Positions 12,902 to 23,745 of a stretch of 64,000 nucleotides of DNA are shown piece by piece. The stretch spans positions 35,267,159-35,331,158 of the forward strand of contig CM060909.1 of assembly GCA_030737875.1 (NCBI GenBank), read 5' to 3'. The translations under genes and the position numbers were made by a program. Origin of the DNA: Allium sativum. Taxonomy: Eukaryota; Streptophyta; Magnoliopsida; Asparagales; Amaryllidaceae. Under the pieces are notes generated by a model that worked only from the letters and a program-made list of their open reading frames with translations, did no database searches and was not told where the DNA came from. Numbering within the stretch: the stretch's first letter is position 1; each line of letters opens with the position of its first letter.

Positions 12902-13189
12902 CTCTATCCCCTAACGACTAGAGAGAGAGAGAGAGTATAAAAGGACTTGTATACTCCTACCTAAGATTGTTCAATCTGCGGTTTGGGTCAAATCGATCCT
13001 GGGAGTTGACAGGAGGACTTAACATCCAAGTTAATCCCTCATGACACTAGGGGCATGAGGATGGACAATTGATCCGACCATGGGTTTCACTCGAACAATC
13101 CTCAGAGTTCGGAATAAACTGGGCGCACTAACATTGTTCCCTTATGTCTTTTATAACCCTTTAAAATATTATTAATAATACAAATTGTT
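12902..13189. other. unassigned spacer with a short GA microsatellite
   Basis: This follows the LTR end at 12901. It contains a GA run at 12921-12935 followed by a TATAAAAGG box at 12936. No gene, RNA or element terminus was recognised. Confidence 0.4.
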
Positions 13190-14798
13190 AAAGACAAATA
13201 TATTGTTTACATCAACTTTTTTTTATACAAAATACAGGCTAAACAAAGACAAAATTGCGAGGGCCGCACTCGCATACAACTTCCAAAGGGCCTATAACAA
13301 CTTACAACGAAAAGTTTATAAACTCATTGTGGCTTACCACCGGACCTCTTGGTCTCCACCAGTTCCTTTTCCTTGATCATTTCCAAGGTTCCCTCTATAG
13401 TCAGATGATGCTTTTGCTTCTTAAGCTTACTGCCGAAAGGAGCAGGGTGACTAGACGATGTTGTCTCATTTTTCATCTTACCCTGACTGGTCGGAACTAG
13501 AAAAGGAGGAACTTTGATAGATGAAATAATAGTTGGAGGAATAGCTTGAAGGGGAGGAATATTAAGGGGATTAATTGATGGTTCGTCTTTAAAAGAAGAA
13601 ACCCTACTCTCTTCTCTACGCTTCATTTCAGCGATGATCAGAGAATCAGTCCCTCTAATCTCCCTCGTGATTATCACGTCGTCCTCTTCAGACCGAGCAT
13701 CCTTAGCTTCTGTTTCCTTCGGAGGGTTGATCATTTCTACATCTTTACTTGATACGGCAGCATAGCCTCCTTATTGTAATTCGGACTGGAGCCCAGTGAC
13801 TATCTTCCCCACTAGAGTTCCTATGGCAAGGGATATATCAGTTAGACTTAGAAAGATAAATAATTCCTAGAATTAAGACGAAAGCAATGATTTACCACTA
13901 GCAGAGGGGTCTCTGTAAGCCTCTACATCCGTAGTGGAAGCGACTGGTTTATTTTGGAACAAAGGTAGAGGAGGGTTATCCAGGCTGTACTCCTCCACTT
14001 CTTCGAAAGACGGATTTAAGGGAGGAGGAACAACGGACGGACTGGCTGTAGCATGGCCTGTAGAATAGTTAAGAGACACCTTCTCTTTTCTTTCGCTTAC
14101 CTCTCCAGCCGGGATCGACTTTCCTTTTATATTTCGTCATTTGGCATCTATCAACTCACTCAATATCTTTTTCCTCTCTGCCAATGCCTCCGTCTCACCA
14201 CCACGCAAGAATTGAGCTATCAAAGCCTCTTAATTCACTGGTTGTCCCTCTGCAGCTTCGACTTCTTCCTTCGTGAAAACCTCCCAAGTATCAGCCAAAA
14301 CCCGCTGATAATTATCTATCCACAAAAGATCTTTATGACGAAGGAATCGAGCAGAAAGCAGCAATACATTATCTTCAAACTCAATGTGCATCTCTAATAT
14401 CTTTGTCGCATCATTGGCCTTAATAGTTTGGATCTCAACCTCATGTTGAAGTTGGGCATTGTTGGTATTCTAGATCACAGCCTTGGCATTGTCTTCGGCC
14501 TATCTTCTAACCACTTTGGAGGAGGAAAGTCGGGTCTTGAGTCTCTGTATCTCCAAATCTAAGCGGTCTTTATCACCTTTTAAAATCTCATTTTTAGCTT
14601 TGAGGGATGCATACTCTTTCCCCACTGATTTTACTTCATCTTGGGCAGTTTAGCTAAGAGAAGACGAACGATCCAATTCAATATGAAGCTATTCGGTTTT
14701 ATCTCCCAACTCCTTCATGGATCTCTCCTGCTTTTCTTTGAGAACAACCACCTGAGCCCCACAACTTTCCAGTTCTTCCTTTATTGCTTCCAGAGTTT
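13190..14798 (-). pseudogene. broken coiled-coil protein gene, family not recognised
   Basis: Read on the minus strand, the stretch keeps protein-like segments in several frames. Just inside the left end of the CACTA-type terminus (14689-14797) lies an acidic coiled-coil segment with EAIKEELESCG and LKEKQERSMKELG. Further on come segments containing LEMHIEFEDNV, then RHKDLLWIDNYQRVLADTW and ERKKILSELIDAK (about 14150-14400). Next is a proline- and acid-rich part (13873-14079), then a charged lysine-rich tail (13324-13734, 136 aa). In-frame stops interrupt it repeatedly. Plant TE-associated proteins often end in such coiled coils, but I cannot assign a family. The upstream part is removed by the insertion at 14799. 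Confidence 0.4.
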
Positions 14799-14990
14799 CA
14801 CTACAACAAAAAACACTTTTCGCAACAGGCAAAATCTGTTGCAGTAAGCTTATTGCAAAAGGCAAGCGCCTGTCTGTATAGTCGGAGTTGTAATAGGACG
14901 ATCCCTTTTTGCAACCGTTATTTCCTATTGCGATAGACTTTTTGCAATACGCTTTTGCTATTGCAACAGTATATGCCCATTGCATAGATT
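14799..14990. mobile_element. CACTA-type left terminus with subterminal repeats
   Basis: CACTACAACAAAAAACAC interrupts the coiled-coil reading frame. Over the next ~190 bases the motif TTGCAA and variants (TCGCAACAGG, GTTGCAGT, TTTGCAACCG, TTTTGCAATACG, ATTGCAACAG) occurs in both orientations, as expected of transposase-binding subterminal repeats of En/Spm-type elements. Confidence 0.6.
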
Positions 14991-15902
14991 CATAAATCTA
15001 TTAAAAAAATATTACAGCTTATGGATATTATATATTAAATCTATTCATTTCAGTAATAGTGTATATCACAGAATAAAATAAACAAATAAATTTTTTATAG
15101 TACAAACAATTACAACAAAAAATTCTACAATTTTCATACACCATTCAACAATTTATTCTCTCACACAACGCAATTTTTCGAATAAAGTATTTGCTAATCA
15201 TATTTCTACTCTATCATATATATATATATACACTATAACAAGAGAATAAATATCATCGGTTCACTAGAAAAAATCTGCAGTTCGTGCTCCAAGTTTGTTG
15301 TCGCTCATGAACGGGCACCTGCCAAAATATGCAGTTCATGAAATTATGAAAATAATTTTTCACTATCAAAATCTCTCACCAAATTATGGAAATAACTCTA
15401 AGCCTGAGAAGTCTTGGATGGAGGAAGAGAACGCTTTTTCCTTAAGAAGCAGAAAAAGAAAACAAATAGATATTCGTATCAACGACATGTATAAGGCACT
15501 GAATGATAACCAAATAAAAGAAATCAATTATAATAAAGTAAAATCACCTAAAAGATTTGAACTAGAAGATCAACAACACGTACTTAAATGCCAATGCCCA
15601 AAACAGCACCTAAATTTTTAGCTCCAACGCCCAAAACAAACCAAGAAAACAACAATAGCATGTATACCTTCAGTGAACCCAAAATAACAAGATGGTACAC
15701 CCGTAAACTAATACCACCTGAATTTCACCCTTTTTCCCCTAAAAATTGGGATGTAAACTATAATAAATTTGGAAATTGACTTATAAATAAATTTTTATAC
15801 TTATAAGAATGTATGTGAAATTTTGTCTAAAAATAAATAATGTTAAGGCACTAGAATAGAGTAGTTGAACTGAACCTTCTTGGGCGTAGGGTCGGGGCAA
15901 GT
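14991..15902. other. unassigned AT-rich DNA left of the giant element
   Basis: AT-rich sequence between the CACTA-type terminus and the target duplication of the giant element. An open frame of 108 codons at 15295-15621 (+) is lysine- and asparagine-rich and shows no domain I recognise; it may be chance. If the CACTA model is right, this is the element's interior. Confidence 0.35.
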
Positions 15903-15907
15903 TAAAG
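15903..15907. repeat. target site duplication TAAAG (partner 30536-30540)
   Basis: TAAAG stands immediately outside both ends of the 15908-30535 element, a perfect 5-bp duplication as made by LTR-retrotransposon integrase. Confidence 0.9.
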
Positions 15908-16300
15908 TGCGACGACACGGAATTTCGCTGGATCCGAATCAGTCGTTAAACCGATCTAGACCGTTCGAAACCCCTAATCGTTTGAGAACAAGACAAATCA
16001 GAACGCAGACGGAAGAACATTTCATTGCTATTACAACAATTCCATCAGATACAAGAATATATAGAGTATAATTGAATAAATTACATTCGATAAATATCAG
16101 AGATTTACAATAAATTACATAGCAGCGGAAAATAATACAAAGCACAACTGAAGGTGATATACGGATACAGAGCTTTCCGGATATCATTCCAGCTGTAAAC
16201 CAGGATCCTGTGAATATAAATCTGCAAAACCAAAACTACTAGCTCCCCGTGCGGAAAATAGGGGCACCCAGAGTTTAGGTTAAAACAATAAACTCCAGGT

Positions 16301-16314
16301 CAGTCATGTGACTG
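16301..16314 (-). promoter_or_regulatory. conserved CAGTC/GACTG hairpin in the LTR
   Basis: CAGTC, loop ATGT, GACTG. The same hairpin with other loops stands at 24141-24154, 8317-8330 and 12510-12523 and, with changed stem pairs, in the chromovirus LTRs. In each case a pyrimidine-rich tract and a GGGTG-like segment follow in element sense. Confidence 0.6.
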
Positions 16315-18821
16315 GTGTGAGAACTAAAACAGTTATTTAAAGCTTTACTTTAAAAGAGAGTAATTCAAGGGACCACGCCGTATAACACGGAACGGGTTTC
16401 CTCCCAAGAATACTAGTGCATATCAATAAACAACGCAATGCTTTTTCGAAAAATGAAGCTATTATAAGACCCAGGTCCCATCACACAATGCAACGCAAGC
16501 CGGAGGATAGGGTTTCCCTTATAATAGCCAAACATGCTTGATACGTTTAAAACAAATCATTTGATACTATAATAAGTGTATAGTGTCAAAACAATTTCAA
16601 TCATAAATATAAATCATAGACGGCATGGGTACCATATATCATGTCGCCATACTAGTTCTACAATTAAAACCGCAATACACGTATTGGAAATTAGATTTCC
16701 GTCATGAGTCGAGGCAAGGGGCAAGCTCCTCTCCGCGTTCGAGACACTCTAGCAAATGCCTCAGGGTTACGCACTCTGGGCAACCCTGGATCTTCAGGGC
16801 CGGTCCTCACTTACGTTAGAGGATTAATTATGCCTGAACACACGTTTCCCGGTCCTTACCGACCTATAATCGAGGCGCCTCTCATTCCAACAACCACAAA
16901 GGTGAAAAGTATATAAATGTCAGGGCTGGTAAGTCACTGACACCACCAAAGCTAGAAAGAAACGTCGTGCTCTCCCTGCAGTCCGTATCCCGTTTTTGAC
17001 TCATACCGAGGTGTGAGGCTCGCGAATTCACGTTATACACAAAGCTGCCACGTAGGCTGTGCTTTGATCATCAACCACAAGACTTTGCTTTTCAACAGAA
17101 GCCTTGATCATTGCATCTTAGCGTGCCACACAGGCAATTCATGCCATGCGACTGATGTCCATCGATATACAACCTCTGAGCTCGTACATCTCAGAGAAGG
17201 GCGTTAAGAAAAAGAATAAATTCTCCGCCGCCAAACAGATGTATATTTAATAGAAATTAATCAACACAGAATAAAATCCAGTGTCAGACACACAATCCAT
17301 TTACAAGTCCGTTCTGGGTCTGAACGAAACCGGAGGCACTTTCCTCGCATATCCATCCATCTCCAAGTACGTCTGGACGACCACCAACTATTTCCATCCT
17401 CTTGGGTGTACAGCCCAATCAAGATCGTCAGTAATTGCCCAAACGATGTGAAGACTTCCGGTCTTCGACCACCGTCTTCATCTTCGACTTATCGTCGAAT
17501 CGGTTATTCAGAATGGGTATAAACCCGGCCTTTCCGAACAACCCGCGTATATTAAAAACAAATGTTACACAAACACAACATACGCCTCATTCCAATTCAG
17601 AATATTCTTTTATTCACAAAATCACATTTTTAGGGAAAGGTTCCCAATAATTTTATCCAAGATAAATTCTTTAAAATTTATCCTTTAATCATCCTTTGGA
17701 TGTCATATCAAACCAAATTATGGTTTTCTGAACTAGTCGAGATTAGCGAACCGTACCGAAGTAATTATTTATTTTATTTCCCAATCCCAACCTATTCATC
17801 CCATGAAGCAAAACTGGTAGTGCTCCATATCTAACACCACGGTGTTATCGGTAAAATTAATTACCATTTCTCGTTCAAATCTAATTAAAGATTTAACTAT
17901 CGCTTTGGAGCAAAACTGGCGATACTCCATTCTCGCTCATTTCTAAATTTGATAATTTAGAATTTAGATTCACATTTCAACCTAATTGCAGATTCGTTAA
18001 AACTCCTTTTATTGGGTTAAAGAACTAGGTGTTATTTAAAACACAGTTCACGATAAACCCAAATCACATTCTATTTGTTATCGGGTTAAAGAACTAGTGT
18101 TATTTAAAACACCGTTCACGATAAACCCATTTCAAATCCAATCAAATATATTAGGAATTCCGATTATTTAAAACCCCTTTTTAAATCTAATTTATTTATT
18201 TAAAAATAATTGGGTTTTAAATTTAGTTCAAAACTAGTTTATTTCGATAAAAATCCATTTTATCTTTTCAAATATGGAGTTTTTCACCCCAATTTTTCCC
18301 AAATCATTTCTTATGATTTTACACAATTTATTACTATTTTTAATAATTTTATCAAGGCCCGTACAGTCGATTTCCAACAACGGCCATCGAATTGCACTTA
18401 CAGCGACCTTTTTCAAATTTGATTTGGACGTATCTCCAAATCCAACCGTTAGATTTTGAATTTCAAATATTCGTTAGAAAACGCTTTTCGATACGAACCC
18501 AACGGTTCCGGTTTTAGGAGAATCCGACGGTCGGATCTCCCGTAATGTCCGTTTGAAATAAATGGTCGAAATTTACGAACTGCCGCGGCGCGGCGCGTTC
18601 TATTCAGGCCATTATATTATATATATAATATATATAATATATATATTTCGTCGATTTCTATTTAAAATGAATTATATAAATGGTTTTAAATTTGTTTCAA
18701 AAACAATTTCAACTTCCATTTCAATTCAAATCAAAATTGAATTTTCTATTATAAATCCTTTTTACTTTCATTTCTATTTGATTTCAATTCAAATCGATTT
18801 TAATTCGATTCGAATTCAATT

Positions 18822-19147
18822 CGTTTTCTATTCAATTCAAATTCGTTTTCTATTCAATTCATTTCGAAATCGTTTTCTATTCAATTCATTTCGAAATCGT
18901 TTTCTATTCAATTCATTTCGAAATCGTTTTCTATTCAATTCATTTCGAAATCGTTTTCTATTCAATTCATTTCGAAATCGTTTTCTATTCAATTCATTTC
19001 GAAATCGTTTTCTATTCAATTAATTTTGAAATCGTTTTCTATTCAATTCATTTCGAAATCGTTTTCTATTCAATTCATTTCGAAATCGTTTTCTATTCAA
19101 TTCATTTCGAAAATCGTTTTCTATTCAATTCATTTCGAAATCGTTTT
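18822..19147. repeat. 27-bp tandem repeat, about 12 copies (3' LTR)
   Basis: The unit contains CGTTTTCTATTCAATT followed by CATTTCGAAAT. Its length is a multiple of three, so frames stay open on both strands, but the predicted peptides are pure repeats with no other protein character. Confidence 0.92.
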
Positions 19148-19310
19148 TGAATATTCAATTCAAAATGAATAAAATCGATATAAATATCGTTCACGTCAAA
19201 ATGGCGTCAATCTAATCAACACGGCTTCATATATTTCTATTTTTCAAATATTCTATTTCAAATATTTCTTTTTCAAATATTTCTATTTTTCAAATATTCT
19301 ATTTCAAATA

Positions 19311-19665
19311 TTTCGTTCAACACATGACTAATCTCAACGGATGAGTACGGTCAACACATGAACCTTTATATTATATTGATAAAGATGCAAATTTTATTAT
19401 AAAAATATTTCGTTCAACACATGACTAATTTCAATGGATGAGTGCAGTCAACACATGAACCTTTATATTATATTGATAAAGATGTAAATTTTATTATTAA
19501 AATATTTCGTTCAACACATGACTAATCTCAACGGATGAGTGCAGTTAACACATGAACCTTTATATTATATTGATAAAGATGTAAATTTTATTATTAAAAT
19601 ATTTCGTTCAACACATGACTAATCTCAACGGATGAGTACTGTCAACACATGAACCTTTATTTTAT
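19311..19665. repeat. 97-bp tandem repeat, about four copies (3' LTR)
   Basis: Units start TTTCGTTCAACACATGAC at 19311, 19408, 19505 and 19602, exactly 97 bp apart. Each holds two CAACACATGA motifs around a CTCAACGGATGAG-like core, then an ATTATATTGATAAAGATG tail. The last unit is truncated. Confidence 0.9.
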
Positions 19666-20514
19666 AATATTCTTTATTTTTCAAATTGGAATGAGGCCCA
19701 ATCAATTACCATATAAAGTTAATTATATGGATTCCATACAACACATGTATATAATAGCATTGAAAAACAATCAACCATCAACCAAAGTGCACTACACTGT
19801 ATAAGCATCAAATATAGATATCTAACGCTTATAACAGCCTGTCAATCAATCGATCGACATATTGAATCAGTTAGGATGAGTGAACTTCAAATTTCATCCC
19901 AACACCCGTGTGGGGTTTCAAACAATCAACACAGATTTTATTTGTGCAGTTGGGCGATGTGTAAAATTTATCGATCCAATCAATGTCCTTCAAATAGGTG
20001 TACATAAACAAACCGTCCGGTTTGTAAATGAATATTTTATTTACTTTCACGTTAAGAATTATATTTTTAACGATAAAATATTTTACTTCAACATATGAAT
20101 TTCTATTCAGTTCATTTACACAATAAAAATGATATTTTTATTTTTCTAACATATTTTAGAAAATTTCGGCGGCATAACGGCACGATACTAGAAATGGGAC
20201 GAGGCCTAGCCTTATCCCCGGTCTAGTGAAGGCCCACGCCATTCACATATCAATCAAATTTACCAAACAACCAAATTCAAATCAAATCATCTAACTAATT
20301 TTTGCAATCAAACAAACAAGTCCATGGTCTGTGGACGATTGTGTCGGGTGCTACTAAGCACCGTCTGCATCCTAGTATATATATATATAACTAGAAAAGA
20401 AATTGAAAGGTGAGAAATTCTCACAGATAGCTATCCAATCATCTTGGCTCTTCTTTTATAGAAATCTTCATCGTTATTGCATCTTCGTCATCTTCTTTGC
20501 TCGTAGCCACTACA

Positions 20515-21200
20515 TATATAAAAATCACACATTTTTATATTTTGATGTCTTTAAAATAAAAATCACATTTTTATTTATTCACTTTCAATTTAAAAATCAT
20601 ATTTTTATAATTGCATCATATATTTAAAAATCGAATTTTTACTATGCTATTCAATATATAAAAATGGAATTTTTATACCGCTACTATTTAAATAAAAATT
20701 ATATTCTCACATCGATGTTCATATAGTAAAGATTATATTTTTATCACGCTATTCTTCATATAAAGATTTCTCCTTTTCAAAAATAAAGTTTTCACCTTTA
20801 CAAAAATATAAAAATTATATTTTTAACTTCCTACTTATATAAAAATTATATATCGCTACTTTCCATAAAAAAATCAAATTTTTATCTTGCCATTATATGT
20901 ATACAAATCCCATTCTTTTCGTGCTACTACATATAAAAGATTATATTTTTCGTATGAAATCATATACATAAAGATCGTTTCTTTATTATGCTATTCATAT
21001 GAAAATAGTATTTTTAAATCAATCTTTATAAACAATGAAAATCAAATCCTTATAAACTATGAAAAATCATTTCTTTGATTTCTGAAAATCACTTCTTTTA
21101 TCATTAAAAATTACTTCTTTACCTAGTTAAAACTATACCTTTGCTAAGTTAAAAATCGTATTTTTACATCTTCTACATAATAAAGATTATATTTTTCAAA
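20515..21200. repeat. AT-rich palindrome array (3' LTR)
   Basis: There are repeated short inverted repeats of the form AATAAAAAT-CAC-ATTTTTATT and TATAAAAATTATATTTTTA, separated by CTAC/CTATTC-type spacers of about 20-40 bases. It is equivalent in kind to the arrays at 4931-7085 and 9640-10790. Confidence 0.7.
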
Positions 21201-21364
21201 CCATGCTAACCTAATAAATCAAAATCTCATCCTTTACACCATAGAAATATAATCTTTTACTAAATTTCAAATTCTTATATAATAGCATACATATGTATTT
21301 CAGATTTTTATATAAAATAAACAGCAAAAGAAAAAGAAAAATATAAGCAAAACTCACATTTACT

Positions 21365-21699
21365 TTGCAAAATCGTTTCTTTGTTGGAGGAGGGTCGCTG
21401 AGGGGTCGGGGCAGCTTGGTTGGTCGGCGTCGTCGTGGGGAGGACGTGGCGGAGGATGGTCAGGGGCAGCAGGCGGTGGGTCAGAGGCTGGGGGGTCTTG
21501 CGATGGTGGAGTGGGGTACGGGGTAGTGGGCGGTCGAAGTCGATGCTGGAGGGGGGGGGGGGGTAGCGGAGTTCGAATCGGGGAAGAAGGGGATGGCAAA
21601 GGATCAGGCAAGGAGGGGGGGTGCGGAGGGGGTTTCGCCTGAGGCGCGGTGGGCCAGCGGTGGCGCCAGAGGCCGCTGCGGTTGAGGATCGACGTCTTC

Positions 21700-21730
<31 letters not shown>

Positions 21731-21785
21731 CCTTTTTCTGCTTTGAAATGATTTTGAACGTGGGGGGGGGGGGGGGGTGGGGGCA
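21365..21785. repeat. G-rich island with homopolymer G tract (3' LTR)
   Basis: The + strand is very G-rich (C-rich in element sense), with runs at 21551-21561 and 21762-21777 and CTT trinucleotides at ~21700. The matching tract in the other LTR is longer. A proline-rich ORF on the minus strand reflects composition only. Confidence 0.8.
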
Positions 21786-22710
21786 GAATGAAATAAGGGG
21801 GAGGGCAGAGATAATTTAATTTTTTAATTTATTTTAATTGCAAAAAGTTGACTTTTACATACGACCTCTAAACGAGGCCCACCGCCTGTCATCCATAGCT
21901 AATTACCCCCATTCCGAACTCAATGGGATATGTATCGTAGGCTGATTTGATCGTTACAATCAGTTTCCGTTAAATTTACATTTAAATCACTATATTGAAT
22001 TTTAAACGTACATTTCAAATTACCGGGGTCACATACTAACTCTAAAAATTCCCAAAAAATATTTTATAGCTTCGTATTGACGATACGGTCCTAACAAAAC
22101 TAGTTTCGTCGAATTCCGAGGTCGTTGAAAAAATGGCCATTTCCAGTTGATTAAAATCAACTAAAACTGGTCAAATGCGTTTTCCTTTGCCACGCTCACA
22201 TATTGATTCGAAAAATTATGAAATTTGGAATCTAGCAATAATTCGACATCACGGACCCAACAAAACTGGTTTCGTCAAGATCCGAGGTCATTTGCAAAAT
22301 GTCCATTTTTAAGGGCCTGAATTCCATAGCGACTATTCAGAATTTTCAACTGGACATATCTTTTGATTCCCGTTATGAAATCTCGATTTGTCGGATTCGT
22401 TGGAAAGATATTCCCAAATAGATCCTAATGTTTTTTGTTTCACTAAAATCCGGGTTGTTTTGCACCCGGTACATTCAATTGAAGTTTGAAATCGAATTAT
22501 CGAACTACCGCGCCATTTTCAATTCCTTTTATTATTATATATAATTATTTATATTCTAACGACGACGTATATAATATATACGTTCTAAATATATTCAAAA
22601 TAAATTCTTCGTTGATTTTATTTAAAATAATCTATTTTAAATATCCAAAATCTGCTAATATTGCCAAAACAAAATTTTTTAAACTGGCCCAGATTTTCCG
22701 GGTTATTACA

Positions 22711-22724
22711 ATCTCCCCCACTTA
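22711..22724 (-). other. polypurine tract of the giant element
   Basis: Element sense TTTTAAGTGGGGGAGAT ends directly at the 3' LTR start TGTAATAACCC. A CGGGGACGAAA block lies just upstream, as in the coding chromovirus at 59641-59670. Confidence 0.85.
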
Positions 22725-23614
22725 AAACTTTTCGTCCCCGAAAAGGAACAAAGTCGAAAGTGGTTTGATTATTCAACTCTACGTTCGATCCGGCTTCCAT
22801 TCTCCAACTTTTCAGTTTCTGAGAATTTTCAAATTTTCAAAAATTTGGCTAACACCCTAAATTTTCGAAAAATTTCGCCATAACCTCCCCTGCACCGGGA
22901 GCCACGGGAAAATCCCGAAATTGCCATATAGGCCTTCTGATCTCAAAAAGAAAAAGAAAAAGCCAAGTGGCTAGCCAATAGGCTCATAAAATCATCATCA
23001 CCCAAACAAAACAGTAAATTATGTAGTAAACATGTACCTATTTGTCGGGCAAACAAATTTTATTCTCTGCTCTAGCCTCCTTGCTATGACCTGTTTAATG
23101 TAAGTCTATATATATGCAAGCAAATGCGACCAATTTTCAATACAATTCAATATTTGATGCAATTAGGCATAATGGTTCAAAATTATCAAACAAATAAGCA
23201 AACAACACAAACATCAATCAATTAGTGAATTAGAGTTTCAAATTCATAATTTTGATATACATACAAAAATCATGTTTTTGATGCCAATTCACAACAATGT
23301 GTTCTAGCTATATTAGTTTTGGTTCTCACACCAGTCTAATGGAAACATATAGAAAGCACACCTTTGAAACACGAAACTAATTACTAATGATGACGCGTCA
23401 ATCATCAGAATCAGGTCCGGGCGACTAGAGTGTGATCCTATATCTATCTAATATATTCAAACTTCGAATATACGTTCATGACGCGTATATGCAAAATCTT
23501 TATATATTAGATTGTCCATATTCAAAATAAATAAATAATCAAATACGTTTAAAACGATTTAAATTTCAAAACAAAATTGTTTTCATTTGAAAAACATACT
23601 CTTCACACTCGTTC

Positions 23615-23673
23615 TAGGATACTACTGATCCTATCTCTAACGAGTCATTCTAATTGGATATTACTAATCCAAT
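23615..23673 (-). other. tandem leader hairpins, possible packaging signal
   Basis: ATTGGAT-ATTACTA-ATCCAAT (23653-23673) and TAGGAT-ACTACTG-ATCCTA (23615-23633) are perfect 7-bp and 6-bp stems with related 7-nt loops and a common GGAT/ATCC core. They lie 60-130 nt after the PBS in element sense, where retroviral and retrotransposon encapsidation signals usually sit. The packaging role is inference. Confidence 0.5.
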
Positions 23674-23733
23674 ATCTGATGAATTCTTTCGTATGGTTCT
23701 AATGTGTCTTGTTCTCGAGCTTTGTAAACCAAA

Positions 23734-23745
23734 GCTCTGATACCA
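23734..23745 (-). other. primer-binding site, initiator Met tRNA
   Basis: Element sense TGGTATCAGAGC, the standard plant Met-tRNA PBS, two nucleotides after the LTR end TCACA. Confidence 0.93.

Larger units (their letters stand above)
15908..22710 (-). mobile_element. 3' LTR of the giant element (6803 bp)
   Basis: This is a direct repeat of 23748-30535. The outer end is degraded (TGCGACGACACGG versus TGTGACGGCCGGG at 23748), while the inner end, TTATTACA at 22710, abuts the PPT. In element sense it holds a start block with repeated TTCGTCGA motifs, a C-rich block, an AT-palindrome array, 97-bp and 27-bp tandem repeats, and the conserved hairpin-rich last third. Confidence 0.92.

Noticed and set aside
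12936..12945. TATAAAAGG after the GA tract as a promoter of a host gene
   Set aside because: No recognisable gene follows on the + strand; the nearby pseudogene is on the - strand.
18562..19023. 153-codon ORF with repeated FLFNSFRNR units (and a like ORF at 26403-26864)
   Set aside because: It is the translation of the 27-bp tandem repeat, whose length is a multiple of three. It lies on the strand opposite to the element and has no other protein signal.
21360..21611. Proline-rich minus-strand ORF (also 29202-29447)
   Set aside because: Explained by the C-rich composition of the LTR island; length changes between the two LTR copies without regard to codons.
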